64,000 nt of DNA, taken from positions 124,001-188,000 of the forward strand of contig JAADJD010000020.1 in NCBI GenBank assembly GCA_013150955.1, read 5' to 3'. The position numbers and the translations under genes are program-made. Source of the stretch: Calditrichota bacterium. GTDB taxonomy: Bacteria; Calditrichota; Calditrichia; RBG-13-44-9; J042. Under the pieces are notes generated by a model. It was not told where the DNA came from and did no database searches. It saw only the letters and a program-made list of their open reading frames with translations. The first letter of the stretch is position 1; each line of letters starts with the position of its first letter. Below, piece after piece: positions 17,308 to 26,463 of the stretch.

Positions 17308-19752
17308 ATGCAGAAAAGGTTGAGCAGATGCTTTATTTTTATTCTATTGCTATTGGGTACAACCCTCCTGGCAAATTATCAATTTCTGGGCGATGTGGAA
17401 TCCTATCAATTGCACCCCAATGGCGTTCGCCTGGAATGCCAGCAGGGGATTCAGCTGGATATCCGTTTTCTGCTTCCCAATCTGGTACGGTTTACCTTAC
17501 TGCTTCCGGGACAATCACTGGATGATCGATTAACCACCCCATTGTACCGCAAGCAATGGCCGGCGGTAGCCCTGGAGGTGGAGGAAGGAAAGGATCGGTT
17601 GGTGCTATTGTCCAGCGAGGTCGATGTTTCCATCCAGTTTTCTCCCTGCCGCATAACGATCCTGAATAAAGAGGGGGAAGTGATTTTAGAAGATGATCCC
17701 GGTATGGGTTGGGGCTGGGAAGGCAACGAAATCCGCAGCTGGAAGACCATTCGGGAGGACGACCGGTTTTTCGGATTGGGCGAAAAAACCGGGGATGTGA
17801 ACAAACGGGGACGCGAGTGGGTAATGTGGACCAGCGACATTCCGGGTTACGACAACAACACCGATCCGCTTTATCAGGCCATTCCATTTTTCATTGGTTT
17901 AAGGCATAAAAAGGCTTACGGGGTTTATGTGAATAACAGCTATCGCACGGTGTTTAATATGAGCGCCGGCAATCTGCGGTATTTTTCCTTTTCAGTGGAC
18001 GGTGGCATTATGGACTACTTTTTTATTTATGGCCCCCAATTTAGCAAAGTGGTTCAAACCTATACGGAGATCACCGGTCGAACCCCCATGCCACCGAAAT
18101 GGGCGCTGGGATATCAGCAATGCCGCTGGAGTTATTTCCCGGATCGGGAGGTGCTCCGGGTGGCGCGGACGTTCCGGGAGCGAAATATCCCGGCAGATGT
18201 GATTTATTTAGACATTCACTACATGGATGATTATAAAGTGTTTACCTGGCATCCCACCCGTTTTCCCGATCCCGCAGGGCTCATGCAACAACTGGAGCAA
18301 ATGGGATTTAAGACGGTGGTGATTGTGGATCCGGGCGTCAAAGCCGATCCGAACTATGCTGTAGCACGGGAAGGCCTGGAAAACGGCTATTTTTTGGAAT
18401 ACCCGGATGGGCAGGTTTACGTGGGAGAAGTATGGCCGGGCCCATCGTATTTTCCGGACTTTAGTTATGCGGAAGCAAGAGGATGGTGGGGGCGATGGTT
18501 GAATCGCCTTTTCCAGGTGGGTGTCAAAGGCATCTGGAACGATATGAACGAACCGGCCGTCTGGGGAAAAGCGTTTCCCCTGGAGGTATTGTTTCAGGAT
18601 GAAGGCCGCTGGAAGAATCAGAAAAAGATGCACAATTTGTACGGTTATTTGATGGCACAGGCCACCTTTGATGCATTTCGACGCTTTCGTCCGCGGGAGC
18701 GCCCCTTCATTCTTACCCGCGCTGGATTCGCTGGCATTCAGCGATATGCTGCGGTATGGACTGGAGACAACGTGGCCTCCTTCGAGCATCTGGCGCTGGG
18801 TATTCGGATGATGCTGGGCATGGGGCTTTCCGGACTGACTTTTATTGGCACCGATGTGGGAGGATTTATTGGAACGCCTTCTGGAGAACTATTCGCCCGC
18901 TGGATGCAAATCGGAGCGGTTTCGCCATTATTCCGGGGACACACCCATTACGGTTCGGTACGCCAGGAACCCTGGATATTTGGGGAAGAAATTGAACGCA
19001 TCAGTCGCAAGTTTGTGCGCTGGCGATATCGACTCTTTCCTTACTTGTACACCCTGTTCTGGGAAGCCAGCGAATCCGGTGTTCCCATTCTGCGCCCGCT
19101 TTTCTGGGAGTTTCAGGAAGATGAGCAGGCATACAACCCGGCCTATCAGCATCAATTTCTGGTGGGCAGTCATCTGATGATTGCGCCCGTATTGAAAGAA
19201 GGCCAGCGCATTTTGAAGGTCTATCTGCCCGATGGAAAATGGCTGGAATTGAATTCCCTGAATGTGTACGAGGGGCCAGGAACGATTTTTATTGAAGCCC
19301 CACTGGATCAGTTGCCCACGTTCCTGCGGGAAGGCGGAATGCTTCCGTATTATCCCGTGCGACCGTATATTGTGGATCAAACCCCGGATTCCCTGCAGCT
19401 GTCCATCTACCCGGCCGGACGATTTGGCCGATTTGTCCTTTATGAAGATGACGGCTCGTTTCGGGCTGGAGAAGACGGAAATTATCGGTTGACCGCTTTC
19501 GAATTCCTCCGCAGTGGCGGAAAATTTCAATTTAATCTTGAGTTGATTGCCAGTGGTCTTGCCGAAGGAAAGGGGCCACTGATCTTAACGTTCTATGACT
19601 GGAAGAAAGCTCCCCGAAAAATACGGCTGAATGGGCGAAAATTGTCTTCAAGCCGATCCGCTGCAAACGGATATACATACGATCCCGATACCCGAAAGCT
19701 GATCGTCTGGCTGGAACGGCGCGACCGTCCCCAGGCACTGGAGATTCAGTGA
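17308..19752 (+). CDS. secreted glycoside hydrolase family 31 (alpha-glucosidase-like)
   Basis: An 814-residue GH31 enzyme with a signal peptide (CFIFILLLLGTTLLA). An N-terminal beta-sandwich covers residues ~25-250. The (beta/alpha)8 barrel carries the nucleophile Asp412 in GIWNDMNEPAVW and the acid/base Asp487 in TGDNVASFEHL. Family motifs FIGTDVGGFIG and PLFRGHTHY are also present. Two C-terminal beta domains close the protein (VLYEDDGSF region). Family members release alpha-linked glucose or xylose, or act as transglycosylases; FRGHTH and the overall pattern point to an alpha-glucosidase. Export signals mean it acts in the periplasm or at the surface. It is separated from the PorV block by a repeat element and probably has its own promoter, although none is obvious. 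Confidence 0.9.
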   Translation: MQKRLSRCFIFILLLLGTTLLANYQFLGDVESYQLHPNGVRLECQQGIQLDIRFLLPNLVRFTLLLPGQSLDDRLTTPLYRKQWPAVALEVEEGKDRLVLLSSEVDVSIQFSPCRITILNKEGEVILEDDPGMGWGWEGNEIRSWKTIREDDRFFGLGEKTGDVNKRGREWVMWTSDIPGYDNNTDPLYQAIPFFIGLRHKKAYGVYVNNSYRTVFNMSAGNLRYFSFSVDGGIMDYFFIYGPQFSKVVQTYTEITGRTPMPPKWALGYQQCRWSYFPDREVLRVARTFRERNIPADVIYLDIHYMDDYKVFTWHPTRFPDPAGLMQQLEQMGFKTVVIVDPGVKADPNYAVAREGLENGYFLEYPDGQVYVGEVWPGPSYFPDFSYAEARGWWGRWLNRLFQVGVKGIWNDMNEPAVWGKAFPLEVLFQDEGRWKNQKKMHNLYGYLMAQATFDAFRRFRPRERPFILTRAGFAGIQRYAAVWTGDNVASFEHLALGIRMMLGMGLSGLTFIGTDVGGFIGTPSGELFARWMQIGAVSPLFRGHTHYGSVRQEPWIFGEEIERISRKFVRWRYRLFPYLYTLFWEASESGVPILRPLFWEFQEDEQAYNPAYQHQFLVGSHLMIAPVLKEGQRILKVYLPDGKWLELNSLNVYEGPGTIFIEAPLDQLPTFLREGGMLPYYPVRPYIVDQTPDSLQLSIYPAGRFGRFVLYEDDGSFRAGEDGNYRLTAFEFLRSGGKFQFNLELIASGLAEGKGPLILTFYDWKKAPRKIRLNGRKLSSSRSAANGYTYDPDTRKLIVWLERRDRPQALEIQ

Positions 19753-19769
19753 TGGTAATGTTCATTCAT

Positions 19770-20050
19770 TTTAAGCGCAGATGATAAATCCGCCTGGGAA
19801 TTCCACAAATTCACACGAATGAAAATAATAAACCTGGATTATGCAATAGACCACGAATTACACGAATTAACACAAATAAAATTGATAAAATAAATTGGGT
19901 AGCGCCTGGATGAAAAACTTGTTTTGGTGATTTATTGGCTATTTTGTGGATGTATTTTGGTTTCATTCGTGTGATTCGTGGTTTAGCGCAATATTTGGCT
20001 TTATTTGCGATTATCCGTGTAATTCGTGGTCCAAGGTATAATTTGGGATA
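19770..20050. repeat. palindromic intergenic element, nested copy (D)
   Basis: An inner element (about 19832-20002: CCTGGATTATGCAATA ... AGCGCAATATTTGG, arms CACGAATTACACGAATT and CATTCGTGTGATTCGTGG) sits inside an older outer one. The outer left arm (19770-19831) ends AATAATAAA. The outer right arm resumes with TTTATTTGCGATTATCCG and ends AATTTGGGAT. The outer element's central loop is missing, as in copy A. The rest of the 19753-20393 gap, ahead of the 24-kb operon, shows no gene and no convincing promoter. Confidence 0.78.
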
Positions 20051-20393
20051 ATGTGTGGATTTTTACACACCGGGGTGGAAAAAGTCCCACAAGGCACTCG
20101 CGGTTGCGCGGATTCCTTCATTTTCAAAACTCGCGCCAGCCTTCCCGATGTTTCTGAATTGCAACGTTACAACACCTGGCGTTTCCAAATAGCAACGATT
20201 TTCCTCCTTTTCGTTCAACAATAAACTTTCCCTATCTTTAAAAAATTCAATGAGATAATTGGCTTCCCGCTACCCGTGGCATTGAATTTGTAAAACTTAT
20301 CGGAAAATTCGACTGATTTCAGGAATTGATCACAGGAATGTGCGACGGGGATGAGGGTAACATTTCAATGAGGTAAATTGTGGGGAGGCAATC

Positions 20394-21266
20394 ATGCAAT
20401 TCCGGGTGAGTCTTTCCCTGTTTGTATTTTTTCTGGGCCTGTACCTTTCCGGTTGTGGTGGGGGATATCGGCTAACGGGTAAGGTGCAGGATGCGGCATT
20501 TGTTCCCCTGAACGGTGCCCGGGTGGTGGTGAAATATATGCAGCGGACCGATTCCATGGCCACCCGCACGGACGAAACCGGTATGTTTGTTTTTGAAGGG
20601 ATCAAGGAACCCCGGGTGGTGGTCAGGGCCAGCGCACCCAAGTACGTCCCCCAGGAAAAAGTCGTTCGCTTCCGGAAAAAGGAACAATCCGAAACATTCA
20701 TTCTGGAATACAAGTCGGCCAGTATCACCGGCAAGGTGGTGGATAGTCGCACGCAGGAGCCCATTGCAAACGCACGGGTGATGAGTGTGGATGGGGCCTT
20801 TCAAACCATGACCGATATCGACGGAAAGTTTACCATCAGTGGGCCGGGTTTAACGCCGGGTATAACTTACGTGCTTGAGATCTGGAAGGTGAACTACAAG
20901 CCGGAGCAGCGCACCGTTCAGGTGGCAGAGGCAGAAGATCGTGATATCGGGGTAATCCCCCTGATCCGCATGGCCGGTGCCAGCGCCGTTAAAATTGAAG
21001 TGGGGGCAGAACACGGCCTGGCCAGCGAGGAAGATGTGGAAGTCAGCACCGTGATTGGACGGGGGTTTTACAATCGGAAAATCGATGAATTTTTGCTGGA
21101 AAAGGAAAATTTCAGCTACCTGGAATTCAAGCAGTTGTTTGGCAAAGACCAGTCGGATGAGGCAATCCGGCTCAATCTTCAATCGCTGATTGAACAGAAA
21201 CGGGTAGAGCAGATCGACCGCAATCGATATCGCAGCCTGGATTATGTGCGGAAATATCAGAAGTAA
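20394..21266 (+). CDS. lipoprotein with two CarboxypepD_reg-like domains and a winged-helix-like C-terminus
   Basis: A 290-residue lipoprotein and the first gene of the 24-kb operon. The signal sequence ends with a lipobox (LYLSGC, Cys22). Two Ig/transthyretin-like CarboxypepD_reg repeats follow: YRLTGKVQDAAFVPLNGARVVV at ~26-105, and ASITGKVVDSRTQEPIANARV at ~107-190. The last ~80 residues are charged and helical (DEFLLEKENFSYLEFKQLFGKDQSDEAIRLNLQSLIEQKRVEQ); the layout looks like a small winged helix, which would be odd in an envelope lipoprotein. No enzymatic motif is seen. The ribosome site GGGGAGG precedes the ATG. It is followed after 67 nt by a related beta-sandwich protein, and the pair may form an envelope scaffold. 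The function is unknown. Confidence 0.7.
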   Translation: MQFRVSLSLFVFFLGLYLSGCGGGYRLTGKVQDAAFVPLNGARVVVKYMQRTDSMATRTDETGMFVFEGIKEPRVVVRASAPKYVPQEKVVRFRKKEQSETFILEYKSASITGKVVDSRTQEPIANARVMSVDGAFQTMTDIDGKFTISGPGLTPGITYVLEIWKVNYKPEQRTVQVAEAEDRDIGVIPLIRMAGASAVKIEVGAEHGLASEEDVEVSTVIGRGFYNRKIDEFLLEKENFSYLEFKQLFGKDQSDEAIRLNLQSLIEQKRVEQIDRNRYRSLDYVRKYQK

Positions 21267-21333
21267 GTCAAAGTGCTCACAAGGGTCAATGGCCCATTGA
21301 TCTATTAATGGACTGAAAGTACAGGATGGGGGT

Positions 21334-23370
21334 ATGGGAAACAAATTACTCATTGTACTCAACCTGATTTTGATTTTCCTGTTGCTCATTGTGGTGGGGT
21401 TGTTGTTTCTGGTATTGCTGGATGGTCAGATTGAGCTTCCCATCTCGTTCCAACGGATGGCCCGGGAAGCGCCTTCCGAACGGGTTGAAGAACGGCCGGG
21501 CTCCCTGGAATCGCTTCCCCGGGATGAACGGGCGGCGACTCTAACTCCCGGAAAACGCATTCATTATAATCTGGAAGTGATTACAACTTCTCCCGATGCC
21601 CGTCCGCTGCCGGGTGTGGATGTTTTCATTAACGATCAGCGAGTGGGGCAGACCGATGAATCGGGAATGCTGATCATTGGTCGTCAACTAACCGAGGATG
21701 AAATTTACCAGCTCCGGGTGGCTCCTCAGCTGGCCGGCTACCGGCTGAGCAATCGGGAAGGCCCGATTGTGGTGCCAGAACAGAATTCCATCACTTACCG
21801 ATTTACTCTGGTTCCTGCCCGGAAAAAGAATGCCGTTCAGATTCGACTATCCCTGCAAACGAACGGATACCCCATCCTTGCACCACTGAAGTTGTACCAC
21901 GGATCGGAGTCGATTGCGGTGGTGGATCGTCCGGAGGTGACCATCTCGGTGGATATGGAGCGGTTGAGCGATCCCCTGCGAATCGAAGGGCCTTATTTTA
22001 AGCCTCAGAATTTTCAGGTGGATCCGGAAAATCCAGACGTAACCTTACCTCTGGAACCCCTGTTGGTGCAAATTCAGTGTGCCGATAGTGTGGGCATCTA
22101 CAACGATCGTCTGGAAGGGATAGAGATTTATTACCGGGGGCAGCGGGTGGCAGTGTCCAAAGCGGAAGGCAGGGCGCTGGTACACATCCCCCGACCCGGT
22201 TTCCTGGAACTTGTTTTTTACAAACCGCATGTATTCCCCAGGCAGAAGAAACGATTGCAAATTACCGATCTGTCTCAAGTTTATAAAGTCAATCTGATTC
22301 CCACCCCGCATTACTGCTACGTGCAATTTGTGGATCAGAATGAAAATCCCATTGCCGGTCAGGAAGTGTTTCTGGTCGGGCGCCGGGTATCCGAGAATCG
22401 ACGGACGAATGAGAAGGGGATTGTCAAATTTACCAGCTGGTTCCTGCGACCGGGGGTAAAGTATAATCTCCGCTTCCCTTCGTTCAACTACACCACCTCG
22501 GAATTTTCCATTGATGAGAGTTATTTCGATGCGGATCAGGTGATGGTTTATCAGGTGAATCTGGAGATTGAATGCCTGGTGGAGGCGGATCAGGCCGATG
22601 CGCAGATCGAAGTCTACGATCCCAGAGGACGGCTGGTGGCTTCCGGGACGGGCAAAGTCTCCACCCGTCTGGCCATGGGAAATTACAAGGCCGTGGCCAA
22701 AGTCAAAGGCGAAACCTATCGGAAGATATTTAATCCCGCGCGCGATCAGTATGTAAAGATCCGTACCACCGATATCGTTCAATTCTTAAAGAAAAAATTG
22801 CCCAGGGGATACAAACCAACTGAAGAGGACTATCAGGCGCTTAAAAATTACCCGGTTACCGATCCATTTTACAACGAAAGCCTGAAGTTACTGGGCCAGC
22901 TGGCCATGGAGCGGGAAGAATACGTGGTGGCCTATCAGGCATACAATCGGTATTACCAGGCCGTTACATTGTCCCGCTACGATCCCCAGTTTTTAACCCA
23001 CTTTGGCGAGGCCGCCTTGAAGATGGCCAAACGCGGTTCGCGGGAAAACCGGATGAACTTTCTATTGCGAGCAAAAGAACATCTGGAAGCCGCCCGTACC
23101 TACTACAAAGAAAAAATTGCCATGAAATATCGCGATGACTATGCCCTGCGCATTTTCTACGACCTCAGCGAAGTGAACTATCAGTTGTACATCATTTATC
23201 GCGATCTGGAAAATCCGGAATACGAGCGCATTGCCGAGGATGCCCAAATTGCCATCGAGGATTTTCTGTTTCGGTATGAAAAACTGTCTTCCGGTTCGCC
23301 TTTGAAGCGAAAGTACGAAAAGCAGTACCTCAGGGTAAAAGACATATACGAAAATCTAACCATTTACTGA
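21334..23370 (+). CDS. inner-membrane-anchored protein with beta-sandwich repeats and helical C-terminus
   Basis: A 678-residue protein. A single N-terminal transmembrane segment (LLIVLNLILIFLLLIVVGLLFLVLL, ~4-30) is followed by a charged, probably disordered linker to ~75. Several beta-sandwich units follow, of the PEGA/CarboxypepD_reg sort. Examples are VITTSPDARPLPGVDVFINDQRVGQTDESG, QFVDQNENPIAGQEVFLVGRRV and QIEVYDPRGRLVASGTGKVS. From ~residue 490 the sequence becomes helical with TPR-like character (AMEREEYVVAYQAYNRYYQAV ... LLRAKEHLEAARTYYKEKIA). Anchoring in the inner membrane with a large periplasmic part is likely. No known family is recognised as a whole. It may hold other products of the operon together by protein contacts; this is inference from TPR-like and Ig-like content. 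Confidence 0.65.
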   Translation: MGNKLLIVLNLILIFLLLIVVGLLFLVLLDGQIELPISFQRMAREAPSERVEERPGSLESLPRDERAATLTPGKRIHYNLEVITTSPDARPLPGVDVFINDQRVGQTDESGMLIIGRQLTEDEIYQLRVAPQLAGYRLSNREGPIVVPEQNSITYRFTLVPARKKNAVQIRLSLQTNGYPILAPLKLYHGSESIAVVDRPEVTISVDMERLSDPLRIEGPYFKPQNFQVDPENPDVTLPLEPLLVQIQCADSVGIYNDRLEGIEIYYRGQRVAVSKAEGRALVHIPRPGFLELVFYKPHVFPRQKKRLQITDLSQVYKVNLIPTPHYCYVQFVDQNENPIAGQEVFLVGRRVSENRRTNEKGIVKFTSWFLRPGVKYNLRFPSFNYTTSEFSIDESYFDADQVMVYQVNLEIECLVEADQADAQIEVYDPRGRLVASGTGKVSTRLAMGNYKAVAKVKGETYRKIFNPARDQYVKIRTTDIVQFLKKKLPRGYKPTEEDYQALKNYPVTDPFYNESLKLLGQLAMEREEYVVAYQAYNRYYQAVTLSRYDPQFLTHFGEAALKMAKRGSRENRMNFLLRAKEHLEAARTYYKEKIAMKYRDDYALRIFYDLSEVNYQLYIIYRDLENPEYERIAEDAQIAIEDFLFRYEKLSSGSPLKRKYEKQYLRVKDIYENLTIY

Positions 23371-23392
23371 AATTGATCAAGGGGGGTCGAGG

Positions 23393-24865
23393 GTGAGGCA
23401 ACACCACTTCACCAGCCGGTTGTTGGTCGTAGGGATCATCCTGATTGGGTTCGTGGGATGCCAGCAAAAACGGTTTAAGGATGAAACCATCATTCTACCC
23501 ACGGATCTATTCAATAATCAGAGGGATTACAATACGATGATATTTGAATCCCTGGTGGCCACCCAGCAAAACTCCGCAGATGTGGTGAAGATCCTGCCCG
23601 GTCTCTATGGTGCCTATCGCATGTGCGAGATCCTGTACGTGGCGAATTCGCTGTCCAATGCCATGCAGGATGAACTGGTACGTCATTTTCTGGAATATGC
23701 AGACATTCCCAATATCGGAAGTGCATTTTACCTGTATAACGCCCTCTGGTTTCTGGAACAGGGGCAAATGGCAAAGGCCCGACAGCAGGTGGAACGCTTC
23801 TTGAGAACTCCCGCAGAGAATCAATCGCCGACCAATCGGGCCATCGCCCAGTTTATTCAGAACTGGTTTCGGGAACGCAGCCAGGTTGGTCAACAGGCGA
23901 AATTGCAGGACATTCGGGATCAATTGTTAATCAGTCAAAAAGCCATCCGTCAGGTGGCTGGACAATTGCATTCCGAACGGTTCGCTTTTTTGAACGATCT
24001 ACAAAATCACTCCTTCATCAATGCCTGGCGGCGATTCCTGCGTCATGACGATCAACTGGTGGCACCTCTGTTTCAGGAAGTGGTTCAGGACACCTCTCCC
24101 CGCGCTGCCCTGAAGGAGGTTACCAAATATTATTATCCGCCAGCATTGTACCGCATTTTGTTTGAATTTTACCTGGAGACGTTCCAGTATCTGGCAGAAA
24201 CGTATCTGAATCGGCTGGAGCCTGGCTGGATTCAGGCGCTGAAAGAGACCGATCGACTGTATTTTATTTACCTGAATATTTATCTGAGCCAGTCCGGAAA
24301 ATACTGGGAAGCCCGGAGGGCAAGGAATTTCCTGGACATCGTGGAACCCTATCTGAAAACGCCTTTTCAGGAACGGCTGGTGGCCATTCATCGATCGTGG
24401 TTGAGCCAGCAGGATGTCTCCGATGTGGATCTGGAAGACCTGAAGGACAGTTATCCCACCTTTTACTACTATCTGGCCAGGGCCATTCGCACCTATTTCC
24501 AGAGTTTACAATTTCCGCGTACGGTTGACCTGTCGGCGCTGCAGGAGGTGGAGAAGGCACTGATCGAAACAGCGCCGGTGCTGGAGTATCGGAATTGGGG
24601 ACTGGCTTATCTGGGACTGGTCTATTATCAACTGGGCAAGTGGAAGTTGTGTCTGGCCAATCTCCGGCCGGCTTTTGATTGGGGCTACGACGCCCCGGAT
24701 GCCGATCCCGTAATCATGATGTACCTGAGCCATGCCTATTATATGGATCGGTTACAGATGGATGGCGGAAAAAGCATTTTAGAATATATGGTGGATTGGT
24801 ATCCGTTTTTAAAGCCACTGCGGCATGAATATGTGCGTGTGCTGACGTTTGTTTACGCAAAATGA
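23393..24865 (+). CDS. helical (TPR-like) lipoprotein of unknown function
   Basis: A 490-residue lipoprotein with a GTG start behind GGGGGG/GAGGG-rich sequence. The signal ends at a lipobox (IGFVGCQQ, Cys24). The rest is almost wholly helical, with aromatic-rich TPR/SEL1-like pairs such as YLYNALWFLEQGQMAKARQQVERFL and LAYLGLVYYQLGKWKLCLANLRPAFDWG near the C-terminus. No catalytic motif is seen. It lies 22 nt after the anchored beta-sandwich protein and 10 nt before the oligopeptide-binding protein, so it is made together with the transporter. It could act as a periplasmic adaptor for the transporter or for the caspase-like protein; nothing in the sequence proves either. Confidence 0.62.
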   Translation: MRQHHFTSRLLVVGIILIGFVGCQQKRFKDETIILPTDLFNNQRDYNTMIFESLVATQQNSADVVKILPGLYGAYRMCEILYVANSLSNAMQDELVRHFLEYADIPNIGSAFYLYNALWFLEQGQMAKARQQVERFLRTPAENQSPTNRAIAQFIQNWFRERSQVGQQAKLQDIRDQLLISQKAIRQVAGQLHSERFAFLNDLQNHSFINAWRRFLRHDDQLVAPLFQEVVQDTSPRAALKEVTKYYYPPALYRILFEFYLETFQYLAETYLNRLEPGWIQALKETDRLYFIYLNIYLSQSGKYWEARRARNFLDIVEPYLKTPFQERLVAIHRSWLSQQDVSDVDLEDLKDSYPTFYYYLARAIRTYFQSLQFPRTVDLSALQEVEKALIETAPVLEYRNWGLAYLGLVYYQLGKWKLCLANLRPAFDWGYDAPDADPVIMMYLSHAYYMDRLQMDGGKSILEYMVDWYPFLKPLRHEYVRVLTFVYAK

Positions 24866-24875
24866 GAGGGTAGGC

Positions 24876-26450
24876 ATGCAAACGAATCGTAAGATTATTG
24901 TGATCCTGCTTTTTGCGCTCACCTTACTGCTGACGGGAAAAGCTCAGATTGTTGGGCAGATTAAAAACGAGCTGGTCTATGTCGAACGGATGGATCCGGG
25001 AACCATTGATCCAATTACGTTTAGCAGCCTGGAAGCCCGGCGGGTGGTGGAAATTTTATTTGGCGCCCTCTACACTTTTGATGAGGATCGGAAACGTATT
25101 CCGGAATTTGCTCAGGATTATCCGGAATTGAGTTCAGACAATATGTCCTGCCGGGTTCGAATAAAACCCGGATTGCGCTGGTCAGACGGGAAACCATTGA
25201 CCGCCGATGATGTCATTTTTACCTATCAGGCGGTAATGAATCCGGAATCGGATTCGCCCCATCGGGAACTGTTCAATTATGTGGAAAACATTCAGAAGAT
25301 TGACTCGTTGACCATTCAGGTCAATTTCATTAAACCCGTAAAAGGCCCGGAGCGCTATTTGATGTTCTTCATTGCTCCCCGCCATCTATTCATGTCCACC
25401 AAAGTCAACAAAATGCTAACCTATTGTAAGAAACCCCAGGTCACCAACGGGGGCTATGTTTACGAACGTAGCAATCCCACAAAATACATTTTGCGCAAAA
25501 ATGAGTTTTATCGGGGACGCGGTGTACCCCAGATTGAAAACATTGCCATGTATGTGCACACCGATACCCGGGCGCATGTGTCCAATCTGAATAGCGGACT
25601 TTACAATATGGTGCCGTTTGTGCCACCATCCTATCTTGCAGAAGCCCGGAACAACTCGAGGCTGGTGGTCAAACCGTATTCTTCAAACTCCGTGCAATCC
25701 ATTGTGTTAAATTGCCAGCACCCGTTCTTAAAATTCAACGAAGTGCGGCAGGCATTGAATCTGGCCATCAATCGCCAGGATCTGTTGAGTTCCTTTTATG
25801 GAAATAATGGGGAGCTCCTCAGCGGGCCTTTTCCGTCCATGCATCGCGGCTACAATCCCGATGTAAAGCCCTATCCATTCAATCCCCGCCTGGCAGTCAA
25901 TATTTTAAAAGAACTGGGTTTCCGGGATACCGATGGCGATTCGGTTCTGGAGAAGGACGGGCAGCCGTTCCGATTGCGATTTCTGGTGCCTTACACGCAG
26001 GACGCCACCCTGGATCATTTATTCCGCTCCATCGCCGAGCAATTGAAAAACATTGGCATCGATGTTCAGTTAAAGCCCATGATTGGCGCCAATTTCGAAT
26101 ACAACGTGAACATGCGCAATTTCGACATTGTGTATTATGACTGGTATATGCAGAATCAGGCCTCGCCGTATCCCATGTTTATTAGCACGGAGGCCCGCCT
26201 GGGGGGAAAGAACATCGCGATGTACCAGAATGATCTGGTGGACAGTCTGTTGATTCAGGCCGAGACTCAACCCGATCTGGAATTCCAGACTAAGATCTTT
26301 CAGGAGCTGCATAAAATTTTGCATGAAGAAGCCCCCTGGATTTTCCTCTGGCATCTGGAGCACCACGCGGCGTACTACCGCTATATCAAAGGGGTCAGTA
26401 TCGAACCGTTTAACTTTTTCACCACCATCGAAAACTGGTTTATTCGCTAA
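24876..26450 (+). CDS. ABC transporter substrate-binding protein, family 5 (peptide/Opp-Dpp type)
   Basis: A 524-residue periplasmic binding protein of the SBP_bac_5 family, which captures peptides, nickel or sugars for an Opp/Dpp-type importer. Family hallmarks are present: an N-terminal LDPITFSSLEARRVVEILFGALYTFDED region, CRVRIKPGLRWSDGKPLTADDVIFTYQAVMNP, and late LAINRQDLL and FRLRFLVPYTQD. The signal peptide (IIVILLFALTLLLTGKAQ) has no lipobox cysteine, so it is soluble or membrane-tethered some other way; many relatives are lipoproteins. The ATG at 24876 is preferred over a TTG at 24849, which overlaps the previous gene. The two permeases and two ATPases follow directly, so the whole importer is encoded here. 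Confidence 0.88.
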   Translation: MQTNRKIIVILLFALTLLLTGKAQIVGQIKNELVYVERMDPGTIDPITFSSLEARRVVEILFGALYTFDEDRKRIPEFAQDYPELSSDNMSCRVRIKPGLRWSDGKPLTADDVIFTYQAVMNPESDSPHRELFNYVENIQKIDSLTIQVNFIKPVKGPERYLMFFIAPRHLFMSTKVNKMLTYCKKPQVTNGGYVYERSNPTKYILRKNEFYRGRGVPQIENIAMYVHTDTRAHVSNLNSGLYNMVPFVPPSYLAEARNNSRLVVKPYSSNSVQSIVLNCQHPFLKFNEVRQALNLAINRQDLLSSFYGNNGELLSGPFPSMHRGYNPDVKPYPFNPRLAVNILKELGFRDTDGDSVLEKDGQPFRLRFLVPYTQDATLDHLFRSIAEQLKNIGIDVQLKPMIGANFEYNVNMRNFDIVYYDWYMQNQASPYPMFISTEARLGGKNIAMYQNDLVDSLLIQAETQPDLEFQTKIFQELHKILHEEAPWIFLWHLEHHAAYYRYIKGVSIEPFNFFTTIENWFIR

Positions 26451-26463
26451 GCGAGAGACTACC

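Noticed and set aside
20051..20393. A promoter for the 24-kb operon
   Set aside because: TTGAAT at about 20284 has no fitting -10 at 16-18 nt; nothing in this spacer was convincing.
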